NCBI GenBank assembly: GCA_947650365.1
Contig: CANTAL010000004.1
Span: forward strand, 1,337,501-1,401,500
Source of the DNA: Chamaelirium japonicum
Lineage: Eukaryota; Streptophyta; Magnoliopsida; Liliales; Melanthiaceae
Direction of reading: 5' to 3'
DNA: 64,000 bases
The notes under the pieces were generated by a model. That model was not told where the DNA came from, made no database searches, and worked only from the letters and a program-made list of their open reading frames with translations. Below are positions 24,338-36,169 of the stretch, piece after piece (the stretch's first letter is position 1; each line of letters opens with the position of its first letter). The translations under genes and the position numbers were made by a program.

Positions 24338-25923
24338 GAATTACCACAATAGATAGAAGGATTTCTATGGTCCTTAGCATGGCAACAAGCGAGAAAACCT
24401 CGCTACTAGCCTAGATTTTGAGGTCTCTACCTCACCATATTTTCCTTTATAGCTTTTGTAGATCCACGTACAACCAATGGGTTTAACCATGGCTAGTGGA
24501 TCAACAAGCTTCCAAACTAGGAAGAGTTAATCGACTTCTTTATTTTTCTTAGCTACTTGTCAGCATTTACAACTCTATCTAATAGAGTTTCATCGTGTCG
24601 AGTGGGACTCTCATATTCCTCAGAGATAGCTTAAAAAACTTCTTCCAAGAACACGAACCTCATAGGTTCAGTAAAGTTTCTCCCACTACGATAAAATACT
24701 GGTACTTACCGAAAGGACATATGTAGTGAATACTAGTTCAATATTTATCATAACTGACTTGGGGAATAAGTCATTACCTGGATTCTCTTATAATGCAAGC
24801 ATTCTTTTAGTATTATGGTCCTTTTTACAATTCCTATCCGGAACACAGTATTCGAACCATCAAATATTGTCCGTACCTTAGGATTGTAAAATACCATACT
24901 GGTTTCCCTTGGATATCTCACGAAACAACACACTTATTATCAAGACTTTAAATTATCCATCTTTCCTCTCAGCACTTATGATGCATACCCCATCATGGAA
25001 TTACTGTAGACTAGGCTTGTGCCCGGACTACAATTCCCTTGGAGTCTTAGGGTTGAATTAGCTTGAACATGATTTGAGTGCATAGATCGTAGTATCTGAG
25101 GTGAAACCCCTTAAGAGTAAAGACAGATTAAAATAACTCACCATAGACCTAACCATATTAAGTAAAGTACCACTCCTCTTCTCAGACACACCATTATGCT
25201 GATGTATATCCGGTGAGGTCAACTGTGATAATCTCTCATTCTAAACCAGGTAGTCCTTAAACTCATCATAGAAGTATACCCTTACTTGATTTAATCAAGA
25301 AAACTTCTAGTTCACTGGGCTACTCATATCAGAATGTACTAACCTCCAACAAATCATTGGCACTATAATCCTTTGCTATAAAGGAGATCCTAGGTCATTA
25401 TATCCTCTAAATGAGATTCATAAACTGGCTCAGAAACAAGCAGAAGCTGAGGTAAAACATAAAAGTTAGCCAGCATGCCAATCCTATTCAGATAAATATG
25501 ACCTGGTGTTATATGCTAATGAGATGTTGGATTAGTTAAGAAAAACTTTACTTTTAAACGGTAGTTGTCTTATCAAAATTATCAATCATACATATCTAAA
25601 GAGATTAGGGAGTAAGTCTAATTAGTTTTCATATCAAAGTATATGCAGAACCATTTCCTTTACTAAATTCTTTAGTAACAAATGAAAGATTATATCTGTC
25701 ATTTACTAAACTTGAAACAAAGACAATATTCCACTTTATTAAGGAAAATACAATACTGAGATAAAACTAAAGAAACCCACTACGACTACTCAGACAGTCG
25801 CATCCATTCCCAAGGCAAGCTAGACCTTTCTATCACTTGTATCCATATAGTGTGAAACCTTAGCAACAAATTACGAAAGTGATCAGTTGCACTGGAATCA
25901 TCACACCATGAATTTGTAATATC
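24338..25923 (-). pseudogene. Element C integrase segment
   Basis: Minus-strand reading gives an integrase C-terminal piece (CCFVRYPRETSMVFYNP, 24748-24933) and, further right, integrase core traces (near 25190-25220, in the region that normally reads T-P-x-x-P-Q-x-N-G-V-x-E-R). The part from 25400 to 25918 is poorly readable. E inserted at 25924, duplicating ATATC. Broken in many places. Confidence 0.72.
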
Positions 25924-26388
25924 TATGGGTGCAAATTTTAGCCAAAGTCCCATGACGGGACCCACCAGCCCTGCATGGGGTCCACGAGATAGCAATAGGA
26001 CCCACTAGCCCTGCCTGGGGTCCACGAGACAGCAACGGAACCCACCAGCCCTGCTTGGGGTCCACAAGACAGCAGTGGGACCCATCAGCCCCTATCTGGA
26101 TTCAGACGATAGCTGTAGAAACTGCCTTCTATCCCGGTTTCTATTCAAAAACTCTATAAATAGCAGACCCTATAACTGTAACAAGATCGAATCGCTGATT
26201 TCTGAATCAGACTTTCAAAAAACCCAGAGCTCTAACATCTTGACCCCTCGATCTCCTTTCCGTAGAGATCAGTGATACTCGGCCTGTCAAGGTCACTTTG
26301 AGAAAAGTGTTAGTGAATTCAGGTTGCACCTTATTGCACGGAGACGTAGGCTTCAACTGAACTCCGAGATAATACCTTGTGTCAATCT

Positions 26389-26428
<40 letters not shown>

Positions 26429-26559
26429 TATTCAAAGTTTGTACTCGAAGACATCGACCTCCGAATCTGCAAACTAGACATATGTTCGATCAGACCTTCG
26501 ACTCGACTCGATTGACTGGTTAGGCGGAGTCTTCGGGTCGGCACAAAGATCATTCCCCA
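25924..26559 (+). repeat. 5' LTR of element E
   Basis: 636 bp, from TATGGGTGC to ATTCCCCA. It has four copies of a 40-bp unit (GGACCCACCAGCCCTGC type, starting 25958, 25998, 26038 and 26078), a TATA box CTCTATAAATAG near 26153, and a CT tract at about 26391-26426. A primer-site-like TTTGGCACCATCTGTGGG follows at about 26563. Confidence 0.9.
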
Positions 26560-26799
26560 TGGTTTGGCACCATCTGTGGGATCCGATCGAGAAGCTTTTT
26601 TCGCTCTATGACAAATATCAGATCGGTTGAGCAGACAACCGATCTTGATAACCATACTTCCCAGCCCCCTTAGTTGAGCAAACAACCGATCGAACTCTGA
26701 CAATCTGGTTGCTTCCTCCGCTTTTACTAAATGGTGAAGACAAGGCATCAGTTCATCTAAAGTAAAGTAACACTCAACAGAACCAATATCGTTCGGAAA

Positions 26800-28660
26800 A
26801 CCGATCAATGAGTCAGCGACTCAATTTCGGACTTCCTCTTACTCATCCTGAGCTAGCAGCTAATTCGGGAAATGGGAGATCGATCGATTCCCCCACCTCT
26901 TCGATAGTCGATCGGTCAAACTACTCTAACACCAATGGAAAATCCTCCACCGACTTATCAGATCTCGGTGCTCGATTTCCAACTTCTGCAATTGGCTAAA
27001 CAGAACGCCACCCTCATTGCTGAGAGGGATGCCATTAAGAAGGCAGCCTCCAATGGTGGGGTTGTTCTTCCTGTCTCTTCTCTCAATGAAGGAGTCGATC
27101 TGCCTCGACGATCCGTCTACCGTACTCCGAGCAACAGAAGTCTCTGAGCCAGGCGATCGGTTATGCGAACCGAGAAAGAAGCCGACGCAAGCCCACCCCC
27201 TCAGTAGCTCCACGGAAGCAGAGTGTTTGGGATCGAATCGATGATCAGTCCTCGCAATCTTCATCGGGTCGTAACTGTGTTACGCAGGCACAGTCCAAAC
27301 CAATCTACGGGTAAGGCATCGGACGAAAAAGACCACGTCAAAAGGCCGTTTCTTTCTGACCCCTCCACTTTATTGAGGTCACCCGACGGTAATCCAAGAT
27401 GCAGATCAAGACCTCTCGATCTTACCCCTAGTCCAACAGCAAGGACGGGGACTAGGTCATAGAGAAGGATACTCTTCGGCAGGACCTCTCCTCCGAAGTC
27501 TATTTCAAACATCATTCCCCAAGGGCTGGAGGACCCCAATGCTGCCAAAGTCTAATTGCTAGAAGGGAGATCCAACTCTCCATATTCTAGCATTCAAGCA
27601 GGCTTTAACACCGCACGAGGAAGAAAATAACGTGCTCTACCGAACCTTCGCCAAGAGCTTCGACGAGCCTTCTCTCAATTGGTATCACAACCTTCGCGCT
27701 GGATTGATCACCCAGTTTGGAGTCTTTGTGAACCACTTCGTGCAGCACTATCAACTCAATCTCAAACCAAAGAAGAAGCTGGATTCTCTGTATCGTCTGA
27801 GGATAGGAGCCGATGAGAGCCTTCGCAACTTCACACGAAGATTCCGCAATGAGCATGCAACTCTTTCCGGACGACATCTTGACGATGAGGCCATTATGCT
27901 GGCATTCCAATATGCCCTCCGGTTTGATCTGCACATCTACAATGACTTCAACCGCAACCCTCCACCTTCTCTCGGCTCAATGTTCGATTGAATCCAGAGG
28001 GAGATTGAGGTCGAAGATGATCAGATCGCCTAGAAGAGACGTGAAACCAGAAGGCGACCTGTCAAAAGGGAAGTACCCAAGCATACCGCCAAAGCCCACA
28101 ATGCAGAAGGACCAGCACCTCCGCCAGCCAAGCGATTAAGAGAAGATGGTCGTAGATCACCGCCGAAGAAAACAGTATTCACCGATCGAGTAGATTCTCA
28201 ACCAGATTCAATATAAAGAATTTCTTCGACGGCCGAATCCTCTGCAACCCGATACTAAGCTCACTGCCGACAAATCTATTTACTACGAGTTTCATCGCAG
28301 CCACGGTCATCCAACCAGTTGATGCTTCCAACTAAAGTATCACCTGGAAGACCTGTTGTGTGAAGGCCACCTCCGGGAGTTCGTCAAAAACGGACAGGAC
28401 CACCAGCCACTTTCCTCATCAAAAGGGAAGGAAGATTGTTGGGTCCACCGCATCTCGGTCAGCTCATCGCCAGTCGTTGTACGAGCTAACTTCTTTGGCA
28501 TTCACGGAGCGTTGCACCATCAAATACTAACCGGGAAAGAAGTCGATCGGCAAGTTCGACACATCTTCAACGTTCGCTCTGCAGCAAACAAGGAGGATAC
28601 CTGGATCGAGAAACCTATCAAGGGCTTGTCATGGCCGTCAATCATCTTCAATGACTCCGA
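26800..28660 (+). pseudogene. Element E gag remnant
   Basis: The gag core is clearest at 27632-27991, with TFAKSFDEPSLNWYHNL, FVNHFVQHYQ, LRNFTRRFRNE and a terminal HIYNDF stretch, the pattern of the retrotransposon gag domain. Basic and proline-rich sequence follows to about 28200. The upstream part (26808-27460) is serine- and charge-rich and in several pieces. Broken. Confidence 0.8.
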
Positions 28661-28699
28661 TCTTCAATGAGTACATACTCCGCACCGGGATCCCCTAGT

Positions 28700-29160
28700 C
28701 CTGTGGCTCATCCTCGACGAGAGTACCATTAATCGTATCCTCATCGATACCGGCAACTCGATCAATATTATGTTTTCAGATTGCTTCAAACGTCTGGGAC
28801 ATAAGTACTCAAGCCTGGACGTCATCCCCATGGTCATTACTGGATTCAACGGTGAGTAGAGCATCATAATGGGTGAATCCCGGTTCACCCTGGACCTCAG
28901 CAGAGAGACTCAAGTCTCCGTACGATTCGTTGTTATTGAAGGTACTTCCAATTACAATATCATCCTCAGTCGACCTTTTCTTCACCAGGTCAATGCTATA
29001 TCCTCCTCGTACCATCAACTTCTCAAATTTGCAACGGGGGAGGGCATTATCTGTATCCGAGGTGACCAACAAACTGGGAGATCTTGTGAAGCTGCCGCAG
29101 CAAAGACAGATCGTCGGGTAGATCTCGCTCTACCAAAGCGTACAAGAGAAGAAGCTAGCC
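28700..29160 (+). pseudogene. Element E protease remnant
   Basis: The aspartic protease motif INRILIDTGNSINIM is encoded at about 28728-28772. Downstream at 28869-29174 is a continuation with the typical NYNIILSRPFLHQ box of gypsy proteases. This enzyme would have cut the polyprotein. Broken. Confidence 0.8.
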
Positions 29161-29289
29161 CTTCCTTGAGCTAGTAACCAAAGAAGCCCTTACTGGCAGA
29201 ACCTCCGGCTGTCGAGTGGGAGTCTTCCCCTTCAATCGAAGAGATCACCCAAGTAAACATTGGCAGTGGTGATCTACTTCGAGAAACAT

Positions 29290-30700
29290 TCGTTGGTACT
29301 AGTCTCAGCGACGCAGAAGCGCGAGACATGATATCCTTCCTCCAGTCCAACATCGACGTCTTCGCTTAGTGTTTCGAAGATATGCCCGAGATCAATCTGG
29401 AAGACGTGTGCCATCGTCTCGCCATCAGAGAAGGAGCAAAACCTGTCAAACAAAAGCTCCGGACGATTCGCCCAGAGCGCTCGATGGCTATTCAAGAGGA
29501 GATTACCTAGTTGCTAGCGGCAGGCTTCATCCGTGAAGTAGAGGACCCAACTTGGATCTCCAATATCATCACGGTACCAAAGAAGAACGGGAAGATCAGG
29601 GTCTGCATTGACTTCACCAATCTTAACCAAGCTTGCCCTAAAGACCCATTCCCTATGCCAAGAATAGACAGACTCCCGACGCCACTGTTGGGCACTAGCT
29701 TCTGTCTTTCATGGATGGATACTCTGGGTACAATCAAATTCCTCTGTGTCTCGACGATCAAAAAAAGACTTACTTCGTAATAAACAGAAGCCTCTACCGC
29801 TATAATGTTATACCTTTCGACCTCAAGAACGCTGGATCAACTTATCAGAGATTAGTCATGAAGATGTTTGAAGAGCAAATCGGCCGTAATGTCGAAGTCT
29901 ATATTGATAATCTCCTTTCTAAGAGCCTCAGTCGTTAAAATCATCTCTCCGATCTAGCAGAAATATTCCAAGTCCTCCGAAAGTACCGCATAAAGCTCAA
30001 TCCAGCCAAGTGTGCCTTCGGAGTTCAATCGGGGAAATCCCTAGGTCATCCGGTGACTAGAAGAGGCATTGAAGCGAACCCCGATCAAATTCGAGCAATT
30101 CTTGAAATGCCCTCGCCCTCCAATCGGAAAGAAGTACAATACCTTATAGGAAGATTAGCTGCTCTCAACCGGTTTATCTCCAAGTCTTTTGACAAGTGCA
30201 AGCCACTCTTCGACAAGTTGAGAAAGGCAGACACCTCCGGGTAGAATCCAACTTGCGAGCTAGCCTTCCAGAGCGTCAAATACTATCTCATCCGAGCTCT
30301 TATCCTAACGGCTTTATTCCCGAAAGAAGAATACTGGCTCTACCTCGCTGTCACCGATCAAGCCATTAGGGCGATTCTGGTCAGCAAAAGAGAAGCCATT
30401 GAGCGCCCTATCTACTACATCAGTCATACCCTTCTTCTGGTAGAAACTCACTACTCGAAGATAGAAAAAGTCACACTAGCATTGCTTACAGAATTGAGAA
30501 GACTCCGACCTTACTTCGTTTCACACCCGATTACGGTCATCTCAGAGCACCCACTCAAAGACATGCTCGACAAGGCAGGACGAGCTGATTGAATGACTAA
30601 ATGGGTGATCAAGATGAGCTCCCTCGGTATTCAGTTCAAACCTTGAGTTTCCATCAAGGGGCAAGCAATTGCAGACTTTCTTGCTGACTTCCCCATTGAG
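29290..30700 (+). pseudogene. Element E reverse transcriptase and first RNase H remnant
   Basis: Readable landmarks are AGFIREVEDPTWISNIITV, KKNGKIRVCIDFTNLNQACP and PFPMPRID at 29511-29690. MDGYSGYNQIPL is at 29711, with the YIDNLL catalytic-box equivalent near 29900, and NRKEVQYLIGRLAALNRFI at 30120-30180. The first RNase H follows at about 30290-30690 with low open-frame content. Order and motifs are those of Ty3/gypsy. Broken. Confidence 0.85.
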
Positions 30701-30730
30701 GATCCCATCACTTTAGAGAATGACATACAG

Positions 30731-31198
30731 ATGCACCTCGACGATGGTGAAGAACCTCGACTAAATCCCTATCTTGAGACCGTCAATCCGAGCCCTGAGG
30801 TTCCCACTACTTTGCCAACTCGATGGAAGCCTTATACTAACGGAGACTCAAGCACGATCGGTTCGAAAATTGGGGTAGTCTTGATATCCCCCGAACTCGA
30901 TCATCTCCAAAAAGCCACTCTTCTTGGATTCAACGCTACCAACAACGAAGCCGAGTACGAAGCGCTTATTTCTGGACTAGAGATGGTCGAAACCCTGGGG
31001 GTGGACCGTCTCATAGTTTATAGTGACTCCCAGCTAATAATCAGGCAGATTAAAAGAGTCTATGAAGCACGAGGATCGATGATGCAGTATTATCTTGCTC
31101 TGGTGCAGCAACACAAGCAACAATTTCTAGACATTGAATTCATGCAAATTCCAAGAGTCGAAAATCGAGAAGCCGATGCTCTAGCCAATGCTGCTTGA
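30731..31198 (+). pseudogene. Element E archaeal-type RNase H domain (Tat hallmark)
   Basis: The 155-codon frame contains GSKIGVVLISPE, ATNNEAEYEALISGLEMV, YSDSQLIIRQI and ENREADALANAA. This is the pattern of the second, archaeal-like RNase H that Tat-clade gypsy elements carry between the ordinary RNase H and integrase. The acidic residues of the catalytic set are recognisable in NEAEYEAL, YSDSQ and READAL. It is the best preserved sense domain of E. Confidence 0.87.
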
Positions 31199-31393
31199 GT
31201 GCTTGGAGACTCTCTCAGAGAAAGATAAATTCATATCGACTATCAAAAGTCACCCAAAATTGCCATCGAACAGTAAATCGTTGCCATGACTAAAGACTCT
31301 GGGGGTTGGAGACAGCCAACCCTCACTCTTACCTTGGCAGATGCACCTACAGATTGGAGACAGTCACTCTTTAGCTTTTTCAAATAAGGCAAA

Positions 31394-32590
31394 ATGCCGA
31401 ATGATGTGATCCAAGCTAAGAAACTTCAAAGAAAGCTTCCGTTATATAGCCTCCGAGAGGAAGATCTCTACTTCAAATCACATGAAGGGATACTTCTCAA
31501 ATGTATCGGTCTTGGGCAAACAGAAGGGATCCTAGCTAAAATTCATTCTGGAGCTTGTGGCAATCACTCTGGCGGAAGATCTCTCAAAGCCAAAGGCAAA
31601 CTTCAAGACTATTATTGGCCAATTATGGTGAAAGACGCAAGTCGGTTCGTTCAAAGATGCGATCCCTGCCAAAGACACGCCCAAGCGATCCATCTCCCGG
31701 CAGACGAACTACATCCCTTGACAAGTCCCTGGCCTTTCCATTAGTGGGGGTTGGACTTCCTGGGTCCGTTCCCTCCATCTCCAAGCAAGAAGAAGTACTT
31801 AGTGTTGGCCACTGACTACTTCACTACGTGGGTTGAAGCTGTGCCACTCTTCCGAGAAACAGACGACGAGGTTATCAAATTCACTAGGCACAACATCTTC
31901 TCCCGATTTGGCACACCTCAAGTACTTGTCACCAACAACGAAGCTCAATTCGATTCAGATAAATTTTGGGAGTTCTGCCTGACCTACAAAATCAAGCTCT
32001 TCTACTCCACTCTGAGGTATCAACAATGCAATGGACAAGCCGAAGTTTCCAACAGAGCAATCCTCGATCTGCTAAAAAAGAAGCTAGGAGACAAGAAGGG
32101 GTTATGAGAGAAAGTCCTACTGGAGGTCCTCTGGGGATATCGGACCACTCCTCGATGATCGACTGGATTTTCACCTTTCTGCCTAACTTACGTGTTAGAA
32201 GCAATTCTTCCAACCGAGACTCTCTCCCCAACTTTGAAGACTAAGGCGATCGAAGAAGGAATAAACAACAAGCTTCGGATCAATGATCTTGACTTCTCAG
32301 AAGAGCTACGTGACCAGGCAGCTGTCCGTGTTGCTAACTATCAACAAAAGATCAAGCAGGCCTATGATCGAAAAGTTAGGAGAAGATAGTTCCACATTGG
32401 AGACCTAGTCCTCAGAGCAGTCTTCTCTAATACAAGGAACACGGTAGCAGAAAACTAGCTCCCAACTAGGAAGGACCCTACATCATCGAATCCATTAGAG
32501 GTAAAGGATCATATCGCCTAATCTCGCCAGAAGGAGATAGGCCACCAAGATCATGGAATATCAAGTATCTCAAAGCATTCTATCCCTGAT
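31394..32590 (+). pseudogene. Element E integrase remnant
   Basis: The zinc-binding region is at 31394-31744, with IHSGACGNHSGGR, YYWPIMVKDASRFV and CDPCQRHA. The catalytic core is at 31751-32107, with MDFLGPFP, LATDYFTTWVEA, FSRFGTPQVLV, and QCNGQAEVSNRAIL carrying the late acidic position. A C-terminal part with the VRVANYQQKIKQAYDRKV pattern is at 32192-32389. Broken. Confidence 0.87.
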
Positions 32591-32649
32591 GTAAACCATG
32601 TACTGAATAAATGTTTATTTCGATTTCATTCCTTGTCCATTTCAATTCT

Positions 32650-33005
32650 ATAAACTTACATAATAACACATAGTTTAGATATTATGAGATAGCACAACAC
32701 TTAACTGACAAATCGACTAATGGTTTGGGTGTTTGTGTTGCGACACAACCCCTTACGGGCATAAACAAATAGTTTAAACATTGTGAGACAGCATAACTTT
32801 GAACTGGCAGATCGATTAATGGTTTGTGTGTTTGTGTTGCGACACAACCCCTTGCGGGCAGAAACAGATAGTTTAAACATTGTGAGATAGCATAACTTTT
32901 AACTAGCAGATCGATTAATAGTTTGGGTGTTTGTGTTGTGACACAACCCCTTACAGGCTGAAACAAATAGTTTAACATTACGAGGCATCGCAACTTTAAG
33001 CTGAC
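32650..33005. repeat. 99-bp tandem repeat downstream of E integrase, about three and a half copies
   Basis: Copies are anchored by GCGACACAACCCCTT at about 32740, 32839 and 32938 (the last slightly changed), giving a period of 99 bp. The minus-strand frame at 32682-33020 is only a product of the repeat. Tandem repeats in the untranslated tail are a known habit of Tat-clade elements. Confidence 0.9.
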
Positions 33006-33294
33006 AAATACTCTTTTCATAATTTAATACAAGTTAATAAACATTCCATTCAAAATATTCAGCATAGAGAGAGTTCATTCCAAGAGAAAAGAACTATCTT
33101 ATTTCATTCAAAAGTGCAAGTACAACGACGAAGATACTTCAAGGCTTCTCAATACTAGTTGCCCTAGATCTATCTCCGCAAACCTTGCTGACAACCGACG
33201 CCTTCGAAGACTGAGCGCCTCCGCCATGAGCTAGCCTGAGGGATTCCATGGCCTTTTCAGCTGTCGATTTGAAACTGGCCAGGTCAACATTGAG

Positions 33295-34592
33295 CTATTC
33301 TATTTCCAGCGCGTGGGCCTTCTCCTTTGTAGCGAGCTCTGCTCTCAACTGCATTATTTCCTCAAGACTCTGGTAGGCAGTATTCTCCATTTTGAATAAT
33401 CTATTCCTGAGGTTGTGGAGCTCCTTATCCAGGCTCGTGTACGAAGCCTCTAAGTTCTTCTTCAAATATTCCTCGTTACGAGCAGACTGCTGACTCGAGG
33501 ATAATACCCCAGCCAGCTTCTCCCTCTCGTTGTTAGCCTCCTTCAAGAGGGCATTCAAGTGCAAGATCTCGGCAAAAGCCTCCCTCTCACCAGCTTTTTT
33601 GAATAACCGGCTATTCAATTTCAGCACGGCAGACATCTGCATGACAACAATAGCAAGTTAGAAATATCGGATAGAAGTATTATAACTTAAGGTAAAGATG
33701 AAGCCACTCACGATCACTTCCAGTCTGATAGAGGCTTCTTCGAGGGTAGCATCGGGAAGATTATAGAGCTTCCTCAATGCCCCCATTGGGTAGTTGATGT
33801 CAACCTCACCCACATCATGCAGCACTGGCTGCGGGCTACCAGGAGCACCTGCAGACAGACATTCAATGATTCAGATATCCAATATTCAATCCAGATAGAA
33901 GGAAGCTAAGGGTTGGAACTTACTCCTGCCGATAAAGCCTCCGTGAGGGGGTTGAGTTGGCCCCTTCCCTCGATCAATTCCTTTCCCCTTGGGGTAGGAG
34001 TCTTCTCCGTAGAAACCAGGATCAGGGCCTGCTCGGGCACCAGCTTCTCCTGTCCCTCATCTCCCTTTGGTTTGGGAGGAGGGACTTTGAGAGGAGATGA
34101 ATCTCCCCCCTCACCGCGTATTTCTTCAGCCCCCTGGAGGAAGGCTGACATCAGGGCGGAGACTTCTGCTGCCGCCTTGGCTACGTCATCTCATAGTGCT
34201 AGCCTTGGCTTCTCTGCTTTCGGCCCTCCACTCGCGGAAGCCTGCCCTGTCGAGGCCTCTCCTTGCAGGTGGCCTTCGGGCGGCACCTGCGTGATTGGCG
34301 TCGGGTCATAGACCATGTCGTTCCCTGAATACTTGACCCTGATCCGCGTGGGACGCTTCAGGGTCTCAAAGTGATAGATGAGCGGCACCTTCTTTCCGTC
34401 GTCTATCGTATCGATGTCATCCTTTATTTGATGGGCCTTAGCCTCATCGATAGGAGGGACTTGGCCATCTCCTGGTGGGGTGGGGGGCACGTCGATCTTC
34501 TCGACCTTTGGTCCCCTACTCTTCGCCTTTTCCCTCTTCTCCATCTCCCTCTTTGCTCCCTTCCTACTCTTCTTCGTCCTCCTCTTCCCCAC
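33295..34592 (-). pseudogene. Element E antisense unit, coiled-coil part and linker
   Basis: On the minus strand, 33295-33642 encodes 115 residues rich in E, K, L and A with regular heptad-like spacing (HLNALLKEANNEREKLAG, LDKELHNLRNRLFKM), a probable coiled coil. Further open stretches at 33906-34151 and 34191-34592 are rich in P, G, K and E. Splice-site-like signals (AG/GTAAGT-type and pyrimidine-AG type) are visible between open stretches. Extra antisense frames are known in Tat-clade elements. Function unknown. Confidence 0.65.
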
Positions 34593-35607
34593 TTTCTTCT
34601 TCTTCTTCTTCTTCTTCTTCCTCTTTCTCTTCTTCTCCTTCTTTTTCTTCTTCTTCTTCTTCTCTCTTCTTTTCCTCCTCTTCCTTCACCACCTTTGCCT
34701 CCTTTACCACTTTCCTCTTCTTGACCTGGCCTAGCCTGGTCACGACTAGTTTCTCCTCGCCAGACATGGCATGCTCCCTCTTGCCATACATTTTCTTCTT
34801 GACCCGCACAAATCGCACAATCCTTCCAGTATCGAGGTCCTCCTCATAATCAGAATATAGAGTGTCGCTGTCTTCATACCTCACCGGCAGGCGATGCATC
34901 AGATTGGCGTTGCCGTGGCGGACCGGGCAATTCGCAAACTGCTTCCATGACCTTGTCCCACATGTCAGCTCCAGGAACAAGTTGTCGATCGCTCTAACCC
35001 GATCGGAGGGCCAACATAGATTACCTCCCGGCCCGTACCTCTCAACCTCCTTGTGGACTTGGCTGCGAGGAGTATCGGGCACAGAGAAAGGAGTCCATGC
35101 CCTTGAGACAGAGATGGGCCAGTCTGTGTAGAGCTTGTCGGAGGGGACCGTGTCGGTGATGGGGCGAAAGGCAGAAACGCCATGCAGGTTGAAGAAGGGG
35201 TTGAATTTTCTCGAAACCCACTTGTAGTGGTAGAAGAAATACCCCAACTCGATCAGAGCTTGCTCGCCTTCGAGGATGCTGGAGTAGCAGGCTATAAGCT
35301 CCTCCTGGTGATCAGACTCTAACTGGCAGAAAGCATAGATGATCCTCCATGTGTTTCCCATTAGCTGTCCGAGGCAAAGCCCAGACATGTTCAGTAGTCG
35401 AGCCGCAAACGGCGGAAGGGGTAGACGCAGCCCGCAGTTGAGCTGCCCGATCATCACGACCGTGCCTATGATTTTCTCCTTGCTGGCCACCTCCGTATAG
35501 ACAGATCGGTTGTCTATGCCAAAGGTAGCTTGCACTCCGGCAAGGGCTGGGCGATGGACACCATCAGTGAAGCACGCGAGCAGCTTCTCCCATTCAGCCC
35601 TCTTCAC
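34564..35607 (-). CDS. Element E antisense frame, 347 codons, putative gypsy-type transposon protein
   Basis: This is the longest open frame in the nest and lies opposite to E's gag-pol genes. Its first 230 residues are globular, with GLRLPLPPFAARLLN and GNTWRIIYAFCQL. The spacing resembles the plant domain catalogued as putative gypsy type transposon (Transposase_28-like), normally found as antisense frames in Tat-clade elements. Residues from about 290 are almost wholly E and K. I recognise no enzyme active site. The role in the element is unknown. It may be one part of a larger antisense transcript with the neighbouring minus-strand frames at 33295-34592 and 35604-36068. Confidence 0.6.
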   Translation of the reverse strand: MKRAEWEKLLACFTDGVHRPALAGVQATFGIDNRSVYTEVASKEKIIGTVVMIGQLNCGLRLPLPPFAARLLNMSGLCLGQLMGNTWRIIYAFCQLESDHQEELIACYSSILEGEQALIELGYFFYHYKWVSRKFNPFFNLHGVSAFRPITDTVPSDKLYTDWPISVSRAWTPFSVPDTPRSQVHKEVERYGPGGNLCWPSDRVRAIDNLFLELTCGTRSWKQFANCPVRHGNANLMHRLPVRYEDSDTLYSDYEEDLDTGRIVRFVRVKKKMYGKREHAMSGEEKLVVTRLGQVKKRKVVKEAKVVKEEEEKKREEEEEEKEGEEEKEEEEEEEEEESGEEEDEEE

Positions 35608-36068
35608 GTCGGTGATCTTCTTACGATGCCATACTCGAAGACAGACTCCTCGGACAATGACTTCAACGGCCCCAGAACAAACTCAGCTTTGGGGATATGC
35701 TCCAGCTTGGAGGGTGCAGAGGTAAATACCACACCAAGGTGCCGCTTCCTAAGTGCGCCGAGGCTGCCCTTGCCCTTGCCTTTGCCCACTATCTTCGGCG
35801 ACGAAGGCTCAGCGGTGGCCTTTCCCTTCTTCGACGGCCTCACCTTCGGAGGAACGATATTCTTGGTAGAGCTTGCAGATGCCATCACAGTCGAACGAAA
35901 GAACAAAGAAAACAGAAAGCAAGGATTCAGGAGCAAAAGCAGAGAACTCTGAAAAAAATTTGACAGCGCGAGTGAAAAATGAACTATGGGATGGGATTTA
36001 TAAGACCCGAAAATTTTGTCAAGAAAACCAATATGACACGTGGCGCTACCAGACTGGTTAACAGGCAA
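35604..36068 (-). pseudogene. Element E antisense unit, upstream frame
   Basis: A 154-codon minus-strand frame. A hydrophobic stretch (SSLLLLLNPCFLFSLFF) precedes an internal methionine (MASASSTKNIVPPKVRPSKK) after which the sequence is basic and serine-rich. The more likely protein start is that internal methionine, near 35885, because the codons before it look like leader sequence. It precedes the 347-codon frame in the same direction. Function unknown. Confidence 0.5.
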
Positions 36069-36152
36069 AGCGTCAGACCAGGTGAAGCGTCGAACCAGGC
36101 GAAACGTCGAGCCAAGTGAAGTGTCGAACCAAATGAAACGTCGGAACCAGAC
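36066..36152. repeat. 17-bp minisatellite, five copies
   Basis: Units of the AAGCGTCGAACCAGGTG type start at 36068, 36085, 36102, 36119 and 36136. This array is just left of the much larger GATCGG array and is part of E's untranslated tail. Confidence 0.85.
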
Positions 36153-36169
36153 AAAAACACCATCAAAAG

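Noticed and set aside
34371-34849. Plus-strand Ser/Leu/Phe-rich frames up to 124 codons
   Set aside because: They are the opposite strand of the acidic E/K-rich run of the antisense frame 34564-35607.
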